64,000 nucleotides of DNA from Sclerodactyla briareus (lineage: Eukaryota; Echinodermata; Holothuroidea; Dendrochirotida; Sclerodactylidae): contig JAODTK010000987.1 of assembly GCA_026419785.1 (NCBI GenBank), positions 116,001 through 180,000 on the forward strand, read 5' to 3'. Position 1 is the first letter of the stretch. Every line of letters begins with the position of its first letter. The notes beneath the pieces are model-generated. The model was not told where the DNA came from and made no database searches. It saw only the letters and a program-made list of their open reading frames with translations. Positions 47,111-58,681 of this stretch are shown one piece after another. The position numbers and the translations under genes were made by a program.

Positions 47111-47925
47111 TAGACAAAATGTTTATTTCAACGATGACGGATTGTCAACACAGTTTCAACAGTGTAATAACTTTATTGAGTAAGAACACATCCAATGGAA
47201 CACACTCAAAGAGCAAGCGGAGTGTGATCAGTGTATAGCCTTTTCGAAGTGAGACCTTCCACGAATGCCACTGCATTTCGTGGTGGTAACATAATTATGA
47301 GCATCGTAGGAGGAGTAGTATTTTTTTTCGGTCCGTCTCGACAAGAATAATCAAGTATCAAACAGGTCAAGTAAAGGTACAAAAAAAAAGGTCACCGATG
47401 CATTACACAGAAATGGAGGTGAATGTTACAATATCGCTTCGCGATACCAATCTTTCCCAACTGCTCACAAATGAGCACCTCACAATCAGCTCAATGGCCC
47501 GGAATTTCCCAAATGACCTTGACATGTCACCAAAAAAATTAGAAAAATATTTAAAATCGGTTGTTTGAGTTTCTGCTACCCTCTATATTGGGTTTTTTTT
47601 CCATTTTTTTAAACCCCCCCAAAATAGATATACACATGTACTAAACATACCTCACACAAATACATGGACTTTTTTAACTTGGTGTGCACATGGAACTAAT
47701 GAACCACGATGTGTGAAATATATATAGGGACCGTTTGATGCAGTACGTGGCGCTCTAATCTTCAGCATTCCCCTCAAGAAAACATTCACTAAATTATCTG
47801 ATGATTTCAACCAGAATGGATATGGTTGGGCTATCGTTCTCCTGATGTGTACCCATAGTCCTCAAGCGAAACATTGAATCCTATTGATTACTTAGGTAGA
47901 TGGGTAGGTTGTGTAGTCTATACAA
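47111..47925. other. No gene recognised
   Basis: Probably continues copy A beyond what copy B shows before the window ends. Minus-strand sequence here should hold TM6-TM7 of the adjacent GPCR if the gene were intronless, but I cannot find them. Confidence 0.3.
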
Positions 47926-48880
47926 TCATATGATACGAACACAATGACAGTTTAATATCATTTTTGCTTTGTTGCTCTTTCGAGGTGGTAATCGCCTATC
48001 ATTTTGTCTCCGCAAATAGGACCCCCCCCCACTCGACATCATGGCCATGCCTTCCATATCTTTGGATCCATGTTTGCTGGTCTCTCTTAGCGAATGGCTA
48101 TGTCCGATTGAGTCGCATTTAAAGTCAGGGTTTATTCGGCCATGATTCCGATTGGTCGCGAGATGGCGGTTAGTCATGATAATCGATTGCGAAGTTTTCA
48201 ATTTCAACAGGAAGCACGCGACTGCTAAGTCGGAAACACACAAATCGTTATACAAGTCGCAAATCCAACGATGAAGTATATTATATTGTACTCGCGGACA
48301 TAGTTGACCCCCTTTGCGTTCGAAGTCCCTGGTACAAACACTCTACCCGGTGTTCTTTCTCAACTCTATATGAACTGAATCCGAAGATGGGCATAATGAC
48401 CAAAACTATGGTTAGCACTAATAAGATAAACAACAACAATTTGGTTTTGAAAACCGTGACGTACTTCCGGTAGTTGAACGGCGCCATCAAGGCCAACATC
48501 GCTCAAGACACATGGCAGCGTTAGCAAGACCGGAGAGCCGTACAAAAAATATTTGAAAGAAATGGTCAACTCGTATATGAAGAGCTACGCTGTTCTGAAA
48601 ATAGCTCCCTCAAATGAAAATTAGAAGGAACAATATAACCGCAGCGAAGTCTATCCTCACAAGACTTTAAGAAAGAAGAGTGGGGAAGGGTCTACCCGCT
48701 CACTCCAGTGCTGTTCGGCCTTACGGGTCGCCAAAATTGCCAAAATATGAGCGACGAGGCCAAATATAAAATAAAAGAGCAAATGATCATGATTGAAAGA
48801 GGCAAATCATCTTCCTGCCCTTGCTGGGATACCTCACTGATTGTTGTCTGGGCGAAGGAAGCATTCAAATTGCCATCCAT
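47926..48880 (-). CDS. Class A GPCR exon, prostanoid-receptor-like (TM1 to start of TM6)
   Basis: A plasma-membrane receptor. Proposed start Met at 48880: MDGNLNASFAQTTISEVSQ, with a NAS glycosylation site. TM1 is LSIMIICSFILYLASSLIFW. In a second frame TM2 is SSFLKVLVRIDFAAVILFLL and TM3 is FFQIFFVRLSGLANAAMCLE, ending LERC (the DRY-equivalent; prostanoid receptors have ERxxxI/LxxPF). A third frame continues LALMAPFNYRKYVTVFKTKL, TM4 LLFILLVLTIVLVIMP, then IFGFSSY. TM5 reads IIYFIVGFATCITICV and on to SDLAVACFLLK, and a basic loop 3 follows, reaching RKSNKAKMILN (48,0-47.93 kb). The 'FF.LSgl..aamclERcLAl..PF.Y' stretch is prostanoid-like. Three or more frame changes plus one stop occur. Vertebrate prostanoid genes have an intron in TM6, which fits the 3' stop point. 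Confidence 0.75.
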
Positions 48881-48946
48881 CTTGGAAAAGATGAAGTCCC
48901 CCAGAGAAGTGATAGTGCAGATGTATTCTCCGCCTTTAACAAGCAC

Positions 48947-50879
48947 TTTCAGCTCGAACCCCTAGCGCTGAAATCGTGTCACATGCCAAGGTCAATCTTG
49001 GCGATCGACCACGGTAGCGTTATGGGTCATATTACCATTGTTTTGTAGATCATGCTATAAAAGCTACGTGGGACATATACAAAACACGCGAACGATACAC
49101 CATAATCGCTTCCTATACGCGTCTCTTACGAGTATTTTTAGAATCAATCGCAGCTCGTCTGGGTTTAGGATGATATTGTTCCATTAACTTCTAGGTTAGT
49201 TCCCCGGTGCGACTGAACCCAAAATAGGGAAGAACTGTGTAAATACACACAGGCCAGTTCTGTTCTGAAAATAGTATTTATGTCTGAACACCGAACAGGA
49301 AACATTGACGGGTTATGATTAGAAAACCTTATTCTATACAATGTGGTAAGGTATAGCAACGATGAATTGCACATAACATAATATAGTACGCCAAGGGGGA
49401 GGAAGCTCCACTTGCTAGTAGGTTATAGGAAATTATCGACTGTCTTTCTGTGAATATGTTATTTATTTCTAATGACTTATTCGTGCTCGACACCAATTTC
49501 CTGTTCAACAGGGCAACTTCCTTGTCTATGAGATTTTGGAAGAGAGAACCTGGGTTTATTACGGGGAAATTACGGAGTTATTACGGAGTTATTACGGAGT
49601 TAAAAAATAGTTCTGGGCTATAGCTTACAAGTGTAAAGGGGTGATTTCTCAAATGCAATTAAACTGTGTGTGAGTGACGGATTTATCTTCGTAAACCTGA
49701 AGCCGGCAGAACTTACATTCTTACAGTCCGGGAGATTCTCCTAATTCGTGAGAATAAAAGTGTCTCCTGTTTGAATTAATCATGAGACTACCATATTTTA
49801 TTTTTCCCCAATTGCAATGAACGTCAACCATAATGAAATATACAGGAGACATCAATTTTCACCCCTCTTGAAATTCGTCCAGTCCGAGTCTTCAACTTTA
49901 TTGCATATTCAGGATTCTTGTTGTCTCGACTACAAGAAAGCTTTGCTTGGATTGATAGTTGTCACTGTAGATTTCGAGATATTTGAATAAGAATAGAATA
50001 CTTCCGGAGGTAGCTATTGGAACCAGATTTGTCACAGTCGTTTCGAACAGCACTTCGTTGTGACGTGAACTGTGTTTGATAGAGTGACGTGTCTGTCTTG
50101 GTATCTATTGGTCTGCAAATAAATGTTTAGTCATATCTGTATTAACATAACGATTCAACCGACAGGGATCTCAGAATTCTCCCACAGAGGAGAATCTCCC
50201 GGACTGTTAAACTGGATCGGAAGCGACTATATGGGTGATTCTGGATGTGATTCTGCAAGTGCGATGAAACACGTTCGTCTACAAAGAGAGATACACTTTG
50301 ATTTCGTCTCACATGAAGCCAATACTAAGAATGACGGTGAAGTATTTGAACGGTTCAGTTATCGATCCAGTAGCAGAAGTGTGAGAACAGGATAGCACAA
50401 AGTACGTTCCCTTTAAAGCAAAGCCCTACGGTGCGTTTTATTCGACTGTTAGTGTTAGATAATACGCCATTTGCCTTCAATAGACCACCCACCAATAGCC
50501 ATCTTTAACCTACCACCCCATGTAGTTCCTCACCCCACTCACCCCACCTCACCCGCTGGATCAATTCCCTTTGGGAGTAGCCTTAACGATGCGCCGTATC
50601 TGTTTCCTCTAATGAAACCTATACCCGCCGCTGCGCCGAATAAAAGCAGTACTTTGTCAACTAGAAGTATAGCCCCAAAGTCGTGACATGCAATTCAGCC
50701 GTGCTACTACTTTGCTTTACACATGAAGGCCTCATGTAATTCAAGCCTCAAGCTACCCGTAAGCTGTATCCACTTGTGCTTGACTTCAACCCATGCTTCC
50801 CAACATCTCTAAAGTACTGAGGAAACACATCCACTTGCTTTCTACTCTCCAAACCTTGAAAGAAATAGTTCCCGCAGGT
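48947..50879. other. No gene recognised; one minisatellite
   Basis: A TTATTACGGAGT minisatellite (period 13) occurs at 49557-49605. The rest has only short frames; 50470-50680 is C-rich with 'CACCCCA' repeats. Confidence 0.35.
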
Positions 50880-51335
50880 TCGATTATACCTGCTTATAGA
50901 CGCACCACAAACATGAAGTAAATGCAATGTCCAGTATGTCGGATCTACCTCCACGGAGTTCAAAGTTCGATTTCGCAACACAAGTCACACATGCAAACTA
51001 ATAGGAGAACATGTGAAGTGGCAACACATTTTAACCAAAACGGTCATGAATTTCCGATTTTTCGTTCCTTCTATCGAGTACATCATGGGCAACGCAGAAA
51101 TCAATAAGAAACTCTCACCCGAAAATCTACTGGACAGCGCAATTACGTACAAATGCATTCTAACGGTCTTAACAAAAGAAACGAAATTACCCCTAAAAAA
51201 CGGGTCAATTATGCCTCGTAGCCTTGTAGCTGGTCTTTAGGTGTGTTCTCTCTTGTATACTGAAGAAGGTCGAACGACCGAAACGTTGTTGAACATATTG
51301 GAGCAGTTAAAAGTCGTTTCTCCTTCTTTGTATTA
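50880..51335 (+). mobile_element. Penelope-like element, 3' end with GIY-YIG domain
   Basis: A fossil fragment of a Penelope-like retroelement. A GIY-YIG endonuclease block is recognisable: VQYVGSTSTEFKVRFRNHKS, then HMQTNRRTCEVATHFNQNGH and, further on, INKKLSPENLLDS. These match 'C..qYVGeT.q.l..R...H', 'pva.HFn..gH' and the closing part of the domain. The terminal segment ends with a CTGAAGA ... CGAAAC motif (51260-51284), widespread at the ends of these elements. The reverse-transcriptase part is not seen, so only the last 450 bp survives. It is broken. Confidence 0.75.
51260..51284 (+). ncRNA. Hammerhead-like core motif in the Penelope-like 3' end
   Basis: CTGAAGA fits the CUGANGA box; it is followed by GGTC-GAAC-GACC, a perfect stem II, and then CGAAAC, the GAAA box. 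Hammerhead ribozymes are known in the terminal repeats of Penelope-like elements. I could not define stems I and III or the cleavage site, so the motif may be a non-catalytic relic. Confidence 0.45.
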
Positions 51336-51345
51336 TATAATATAT

Positions 51346-51391
<46 letters not shown>

Positions 51392-51395
51392 TATA

Positions 51396-51432
<37 letters not shown>

Positions 51433-51445
51433 GAGAGAGAGGGGA
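51335..51445. repeat. (AT)n microsatellite followed by (AG)n
   Basis: TATATATA tract with TAATAT and TAGATAT interruptions, then AAAGAGAGAGAGGGGAGAGAGAG. It adjoins the Penelope-like 3' end and may have grown from its tail. Confidence 0.95.
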
Positions 51446-51449
51446 GAGA

Positions 51450-51640
51450 GAGCCAGTAGCTGGCTTGGACAGTTGGCCCAACGGGATAAGGTTGCTCACT
51501 TATTGTCACATGGACCTCGGCCCGGCAATCCAACGCCAACGGACCCTATGCTGGCTGACGCCGGTGTGGTAAATGACAGTACGCGCAGTTTTCCATTGTC
51601 TTCAGACGCGCTACCTGAAAATGTCCCGAAAGAGTACCAC
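51450..51640 (+). mobile_element. Possible degenerate tRNA-like SINE
   Basis: An A-box-like TGGCCCAACGGGATAAGG (about 51475-51492) and, 40 bp on, a B-box-like CCGGCAATCCAACGCC (about 51522-51537) are spaced as in a tRNA gene. The B box is degenerate and the body does not match the other SINEs here. Confidence 0.3.
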
Positions 51641-52339
51641 AGACCGTAGTTGATCAAACAACGTTGCGCGTATTCTGTAACTACGACGCGCTGGCATTCT
51701 AAAAAATACGCAGTGGCATCCTTCAAATGACGCCTGGTAAGCCTCCACAGAAAAACAGAATGGCAGTATACCGAAAAAAAAGGGGAAAAAGCAGGAAAAT
51801 TCAGATTTTTTCTTATACAAAACGTATTATAATAAATTATAATGACAATAATACCCACAGATTCCAGCAGCTCCGACCAGGATGCCTTCTAGAAATGACG
51901 AAAAAGGACGTTGCCAACTTGCCAGATGCATATGTAGCGTGTGACTAATTATTTGAGAAAGTAACATGGAACACATCAACAACAACGTTGTTTTTATAGT
52001 CTAACTTCGGCGTTGGCTTGCTCAAACTCTCTCGTAGCATATCGACATACTTGCGGATGCGAAACAAAAGTTTGTTGGGCTAAGAGGAATGAAGAAACAG
52101 CAATGAATGGTAGAAGATAATTACTAAATATATTTCAGGTTCCTGAATCATTTTCTTAAGTCTCTGTGGTCTGTAACAGTGTGTAACAACAAACAAATCG
52201 GAAGCACATGAGGAAGGGAGGGGGGGGGGGTCACATTTTGAGATCGCTATGAGGATGCGACACTGAGGGGAACACCTGTTGCTTTCATTGATGAATGACG
52301 CCTTGTATGGGGTGTCCCCGTCTTTCCACCGGTGTTGAA

Positions 52340-55300
52340 GAGATATCGATCAAACCTATTCAGAGGAGAACATAAGAAGGGCTTTCCAGCTTGGGAAGGA
52401 TGAAAGGAAGTCGGTAAAGGGAGCTAGATGGCGTTGTGGGGTGCCCTTGCAGACACTCAGGGACAGGTTGTCTAGAGGTCGCAACTCCTCACCAACCATT
52501 GGATCCCCTACCATTCTCACGAGGGAGGAAGAACGGCAGCTCGTCGAGCATGTCCTGAGGTTAGCTGCATGTGGCTACCCCCTATCTAGGCGCGACTTAA
52601 TAGTTCTTGCATCAAGAAATCGCAGGCCTGGTGGAAGGGGCCCCCCTGGAATGGCACTCTCCTGACCTGGCGTTGGTTTGATGGCTTCATGAGGCGATGG
52701 CCAGAGTTAAAACTTGCAAAGGCTCAAAAACTCAGCATGAAGAGAGCTAAAGCAACGTCCAAAGAAGTTGTGGATGACTACTTCCGAGAGCTTCTTTTTC
52801 GGTGTATTTGGATAATCAAACTTATCAGACAAACCTCATCTGATATTCAACGTCGATGAGACAGGGTTCCAGACCGAGCATGATCCCATGAAGGTGGTTG
52901 GCAGGCGTGGCCATAAGTTTGAACTCAAAAACATCTGAAAGAGGGGCCATCACAACATTGCTTGTATGCAGTGGCGGCGGAAGCCTACAAATTTAGGGGG
53001 GGGGGGGGACGCAGACCAAACATTGGATGAATTGATTGTGTTACTTCTAAGCGAGCGCCGCCATTGTTGGCGCGGTTCGTACAAGAAATTTTAGGTTTTA
53101 CAATCCTCCCAGATGGCCGGAAACCGACCTATCCTGATCGTTGTGACTATAGTACCCAGTTAGGAAAACGGGGTCATGTCGGCAAATGGTCTTAATATTA
53201 AACTGGATGTATGAAGAATGATAATGCTTATCAGATGGGTTTGGAGACACGAATTCCCCGCGAGAGAGCCGGGAAAGGATGTCACACATACTTCTTTCGA
53301 TCATTACGGTGAATTCCAGTGCTATGATCGAGACTGAGTCAGATTATGGTGCTCACCCAGTAGCCCCTTTCCCGCCCCAGTTGGCCATCCCCACGTGGTC
53401 ACGTTGTTACGTATTCGGACTTGTATCTGTTTAGGGGTTTGTGCGACTCCCGTAGGACGACCAAACACTGGAAAGATGAACATGTTTTAACACTTTGGTT
53501 TGCTCGCATTTAACAATAGTTGACCAACTACGTGAAAAATTATTACGAACTTAAGAAGACAACCAAAAGTGGTGGTCTTGAAACGTAGTGAGACCTTTTT
53601 CCACTTTGGATGAAGTGTTGTAACAAACAAGTGAAATGAAGGTTAAAGATTGTTATTGTTGTATCGGCCCAATCTGTAAGCAAATTTATGGCATTTTACA
53701 TATACAGTTCGATACATAAGTCATGACTGTTTTGGTGTCTTCTCATTTGAAACGTCACGTACACCAAAACCTTGCAAGCGAGTAATGAATAAGTCATTCA
53801 CATACATGTCCATTTGGGTATTTCTTCATGTTTCATCATTAGCTGAACTCAAAATGCAAGCATCACTTTTCTATGTTTACCCTAAGGACTTTTTTTTCAA
53901 AATGTCCCTTTTTGTTGCCGATTATTGTGGCTGACCGGGATACAACAGCGGTGAATTATTGGGGTCCATCTTGAATTATCTAGTAGGCTCGTCAAGATAC
54001 TATCTTACAGTCAGTCGGTCATCACTTGTATTTACCAAAATGCTGACTTTGTGTTTCCTTCTTGTTCTAGTTTTTTCACATTTCTCTTCTCTACGCGGAT
54101 GTAAATATTCCCATTCGATTACGGACTCCGCTACAAGCTGCGTAATATACGCAGACCGGCGGGCAAACGGTCCGGTACGGCAACCATTTTGTTGAACTTA
54201 AAAGGATACTAGTTTCACAATTATTTTACGGCTGGCCTAATCTATTATCTATATTCCATCATGTTCCGCGATCGATAATGATAGTTTTTATTTCCTCGTT
54301 GATGTTGGTTTATTTTATCAAAATTTCATTTGGTTCAAACTTTTAGGGGGTACGGACCCCCTCTAATTCTTTTTGGGGGGACGCGTCCCCCCCCCGACCC
54401 CTCCCCCCTTGCGCCGCCTATGCATATGTCTGTGCAGTTCACGGGGACCTCGAGGCCACATTCTTTCGTTTCAAGGGGAAGAGAGATACCCACGAAGGCT
54501 GGATGAGCCTCCAGATCCCGACATACCATGTCCGACAGCGGATGGTCAAATTGACAAATTTTTCCAAACCTTCTGGAAGAAGGCATTTCATTCCAAACAT
54601 TCCACAGAGGCAAAAGGAGAGCAATGCCCGTTACTGTATGATGGCATGCATCACAATCTCGCTACCACTGATCGACTTGCAACCAAGAAACATGACATCA
54701 TTCTGTTCGTACTCCTCCCCATCCAAGTCTGCTCTTCAGCCCCTGGATGTTGACACGTTTCGTCCAATCAAGGGTCAATATGCCAGCGAGTGCCAGAAAG
54801 AAGATGTCGCCGCCCAGGTGAGGTAATATCGCACGCTTTGATGTATGCAGATGATTTTGGCAAGGCATTCCTGCCGGGCAGTTACTCCCATGCACCTTTC
54901 AATTCTTTCAAGAGGCACGTGGGATCTACCCAGTAAACCCACTCGCTGTGAGCCCAATTCATTTCGAACCTGCCAAGAACCTGACAAGACTGCAAGCAGC
55001 GAACAGCACGTCAAAGATGATGGGCAGGGGATGCTGCTTGGGTCCTCCTTGACGCACAGTTACCCCATCTCAAACTTAGCACATCCTCAGAAAAAAAAAC
55101 CCAAGCGCAAAGTGCGCTAAAGAAACCGCCCTGCAGGTTGTGATTCCAGAGGACAAATCGTTCTGAATTTGAAGAAGGTTTATGAGGATGCCGAAAGGAA
55201 AGTATAAGGAAAGACGCCATTGTGGAACGCAAGTTTACCCAAAATTGTGTCTGAAACTTGAAAAGGCAGGGCTTCACACAAGAAGTCAAGAGTCCATCAC

Positions 55301-55500
55301 TTCCAGCAGGGATCACCAATCCCTAGTGACAGTTGGCATGTGGCACGCAAACTGGAAACACTAACAAACACCGCCCGATACAACTGCTGTGTGTGGTGGT
55401 AAATTTTCCCCTGGCACCTCAAGAACTCTGGGCTACCTAAAATAGTTGAATGGGCACAGTGCGATTATTGCCCTCATTGGATTCATCTGACTTTTATATA
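52340..55500 (+). mobile_element. Pogo/Tigger/Jerky-type DDE transposase, interrupted
   Basis: A cut-and-paste transposase in collinear blocks. The N-terminal psq-type helix-turn-helix is YSEENIRRAFQLGKDERKSV, ending PLQTLRDRL. A Tc5-type DNA-binding block is ILTREEERQLVEHVLRLAAC with GYPLSRRDLIVLASR, then WFDGFMRRWPELKLAKAQKL. The catalytic core starts LIFNVDETGF (first Asp, about 52851). After the 1.45 kb insertion (52971-54418) it resumes with FKGKR and LLYDGMHHNLATTD (second Asp, about 54640), then KHDIILFVLLP and ALQPLDVDTFRPIK (third Asp about 37 residues later), a DDD triad as in pogo/Tigger. The C-terminal segment has RGIYPVNPLAVSPIHFEPAK. At 55380-55495 a PHD-like finger reads CCVCGG ... 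VEWAQCDYCPHWIHLTF. Several frame changes; inactive as read. TIRs not found. Confidence 0.85.
52971..54418. mobile_element. 1.45 kb insertion inside the transposase, with TSD
   Basis: Splits the transposase between its first and second catalytic Asp. Flanking TATGCA occurs at 52965-52970 and 54419-54424, a probable 6-bp target-site duplication. The ends are short inverted repeats: left (CA)GTGGCGGCGGAAG followed by a G-run, right a C-run followed by CTTGCGCCGCC(TATG). The interior has no transposase. Because TATGCATA is itself palindromic, the exact junction could shift by a few bases and the TSD length is uncertain. Confidence 0.7.
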
Positions 55501-55959
55501 GAATGAGCGTTGAAGAAGCCAAAACTCGACTGTGAGTGTATTCACTGCGATAAGCAAGAAGAAATGAATCGATTCCTATTTCGTTCGCACACTTGTTTCT
55601 CTCTCCTCAAATCATCGTCTTTTTATACTACGAGACAACCTGTACTCTCTATTAAGTGAAAGCCAAGCCATGAATTTGATCAATTTGACTCTTCATTGGC
55701 TTAAAAACATACGCCATCGGAAGGTAACGAACTTCGGACCCCTTTTGCAATTTTTCACCGCGTAGCCCGGACGTGGCTCAACAAGTCCATCAGAGGGAGG
55801 AAGCTGCCTGAACTGTGCTCCGATGGTGCTGCTGCGGGTCTGACAGACAACAAGTTGAAGATAACAAAGACACAATTGTGAGTACCTCCCTTGTACTTGT
55901 CGATCCACTCCGACAACCCACTAGGATCTACTGGCTGGCTTCACTATAGGCTAGGTCTT
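55501..55959. other. No gene recognised
   Basis: Between the transposase 3' end and the next LINE; may include the transposon's right terminus. The frame at 55693-55908 (minus) is unrecognised. Confidence 0.3.
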
Positions 55960-56500
55960 GACTAGAGCATTGTGGTAATAGTTGGGGTCTTGCTTTTAGA
56001 GGCGGGTTTCTGAACGGCCTCAAGAGGTAGCACTAGCTAAGGTGGCTTCCGGAAGGGCATTCCATTTTTTCACCGATTCAACAAAAAGGATTGTAATGTG
56101 GTTGCGTTGAGGTGTGGGTTAAGACTTTCGTCATTGCGTCGAGGTTGGTGCGTCAGATCTGCTGTTATTTTGGTCTGCTTAGCTTCGCCGTCATGCAATT
56201 CCCTCCATGAATACTTTATAAATGTTGTTATTCTGATTAGACGTCTCTCTTCACCTGATTCCCAGTTCAGGTCGGCCAACATGTTCATTACTGACGACTT
56301 GGAGGCATAATCCCGTCCCCAAATCCTGTGCACTCCGTGTGTCCTCTGTAAAATACTTCTATTGTCTTCGATACCTGGGTTCCTGCTGGGAAAGCATACC
56401 TCTAGGTGTGGTTGGACTCTAGGCACACCCCACCGCACAACAATAACCATAACCATAGGGGTCAAATTTACACTCGGCCTACGTGAGTCCGTACAATTCA
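55960..56500 (-). mobile_element. LINE C-terminal fragment, L2/CR1-like
   Basis: Minus-strand frame reads YASKSSVMNMLADLNWESGE, then RRLIRITTFIKYS and LTHQPRRNDESLNPHLN, matching 'sv..ML..L.W.sLe.RR...rl..fyKi......p..L......tRs'. In another frame VKKWNALPEATLASAT is the 'R.WN.LP..v..a.s...F' block. Only the last 150 codons or so of pol remain; the RT is absent. Confidence 0.75.
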
Positions 56501-57955
56501 ATGTTGGGGACACCACTGCTGACCTGTGACTGCCCTGAAAAAATAAAAATTGAACAGCTCAGTCAGCCTAACCCTAGTCGCTTTCTACTAGAAATACCCT
56601 TTAATTTAGAACATCCCGACTTGAAAAACTTACAATACTCGACTTTATTACGGTGATTTTCCATGAATTTTCACCACAATCCGAGTTGCATCACGCTTGT
56701 TCGCTAGTAGTGGTGCTAGACGTTCACAAACACGTTTCCCATTCGTATGCCGCCGCGCAGCAGTCAAGTCCGACGAAACCCTGTGTCCCATCACGCATAA
56801 TACCACCTGATTCCAACAAATAATACAGGAAATCTGTAAAACTATTCCCCGGAACTATTAGGTCACTACAAAAATTTATGAGAACTTCAGAATAAACAGT
56901 GACTATATCAACTACTCTACCACTACCCCCAGACTGCCAAATTCGGAGATGCTAGCAATCAACACCGCTTTTGCGCAACTGTAAACGTTACTCGTTGAGG
57001 AGGAATCTTTCCATTCTACGCCAGGTTACCAAAATATTAGTACATCTGACGTGCGTATGACCATGACACGTGGATCATTTATCCAGCCTTTTGTGAATTT
57101 CTCTATTGTTTTCCTATTTGATTAAGTTACAGTGAATGCTAGAACATAATATCATTTGTTTTCTTTACGAAGTGCCCGATTTGAAATTATCATTGTTGAA
57201 CAACAAGGGTAATAATGTGAAGTTTCTCAAAGATCTCCAAGTTACTCCATCGAAATACTGTGGCGGATTTCTGAGCATTACAGAATTTGTCACAAATGCC
57301 CAGCACCGTAGACATGACGCATTCGCAGAACTATCTCTGACTGGCTCCGCTACATAAACTGACCAATCCTAATGAAGGATTATCCGTGACCAAGCCCCAT
57401 GCCCGGGTGCTTAGGACTTTGAGTCATGTAATTTAGAGGGTTGTTTTGAACTAAACGGATGTTTTTCACAGTGAACTGCTGGTAATACAGGTGAGCTACT
57501 ACATGTGCCTTGGCACTAACTCTGGAACAGTCTGGGAAATGTTTTTTTTTTTTTTGTATTGTTTGACATGGGTTGGTTAATGTAATCTCAATTGACGAAG
57601 CTACTGGTATTCTTGAAATGCGTTGAAATTTTTCTGATTGTTTGGCATCTGTGGTGGTCAGTTTTGTTTCCAAGAGTGTGGCTCTTTTTTACCCAAGCAG
57701 TTTTTGTTTTTTTAACCCTAAAAGTGTTTAATTCGCCGGGTTAAGAAAAACTCTTCACTGGAATTCTCCCTTTGTGATTGGATGTTTCTCTGGCTATATG
57801 AGGATTGATTTCCCTTCTCAACAATTAAACAGCTACACCTGGAAGCATCTACCTAACAGGTTTATTTCAAGTTCAGGGAGATGGTTCTTTATGTTTGGAT
57901 TCCACAATAAGTAGAGGCCGCTCATCATGTTTTGTACGATGATTGGTCCTTTTTT

Positions 57956-58001
<46 letters not shown>

Positions 58002-58610
58002 TGAAATTTCGATCAAAACCATTGTAATCAAGCGAAGTCCAGTTACCGATCAAGCTGAATTTTGGTGTGTGGGGTTCTAACGATGGTCGGGGGTTAATTT
58101 TTGGTCAGAATTTAGAAAAATCTGGACTCAATATATGTCACACATCAAACCGTTGTAATCAAGCTAGCCTGATCACCATTATCAAGTATATCTTTCGGGT
58201 TATGGTGGAACATTGCAAGTCATTGTGGGTAGATTAGTAGATTAATCATGAAACCCATCAAACCAATATTCAAACAAGCACTCTCATAAAGTGATCAAGA
58301 ATCTGATTTTCTCATGTCTACCAGGAATCACTAAGCCTCTTGGCATTCTGTTTTTTTTTTTCCACCATTTCTTAACTATCAAACATTATAAATGGGGCAA
58401 ATGTCCTTCACCTATATGTATATAAATGGATGAGACCAGTGAAACACTGCCTCAGTGAGAACTATGCTTATACTACCAAATACCATTGCAATCATGTGGT
58501 GTTGCATTCGAAACGCTGCAAGATTCACATGATTTGTCCATTGGCCGTCAGCATTGTTGGGCAAGATATGGACGAGGCTTGATTGACCCCAATCACATTC
58601 TATTTTGCAG
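56501..58610. other. No gene recognised; poly(A) tract
   Basis: A pure A41 tract at 57959-57999 and T-runs at 57541-57555 and 58351-58361. The 73-codon plus frame at 57136-57357 matches no family I know. The rest is intron-like. Confidence 0.4.
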
Positions 58611-58681
58611 GGATCCTGCTGCCGAGAGGGCAATTTCAAAGTTCAAAGCTGAAACAGCTAAAGACATAGAAGTTCTCTTGG
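58611..58681 (+). CDS. Candidate 71-nt coding exon
   Basis: Textbook borders: acceptor CACATTCTATTTTGCAG ends at 58610 and donor TTCTCTTGG|GTAAGT begins at 58682. One frame is open and charged: DPAAERAISKFKAETAKDIE then VLLG, a likely amphipathic helix or coiled-coil piece. No protein family recognised. Together with 59404-59589 it suggests an undescribed host gene on the plus strand. Confidence 0.45.

Noticed and set aside
51209-51499. 96-codon minus frame with Ile-Tyr repeats
   Set aside because: It is a translation of the (AT)n microsatellite.
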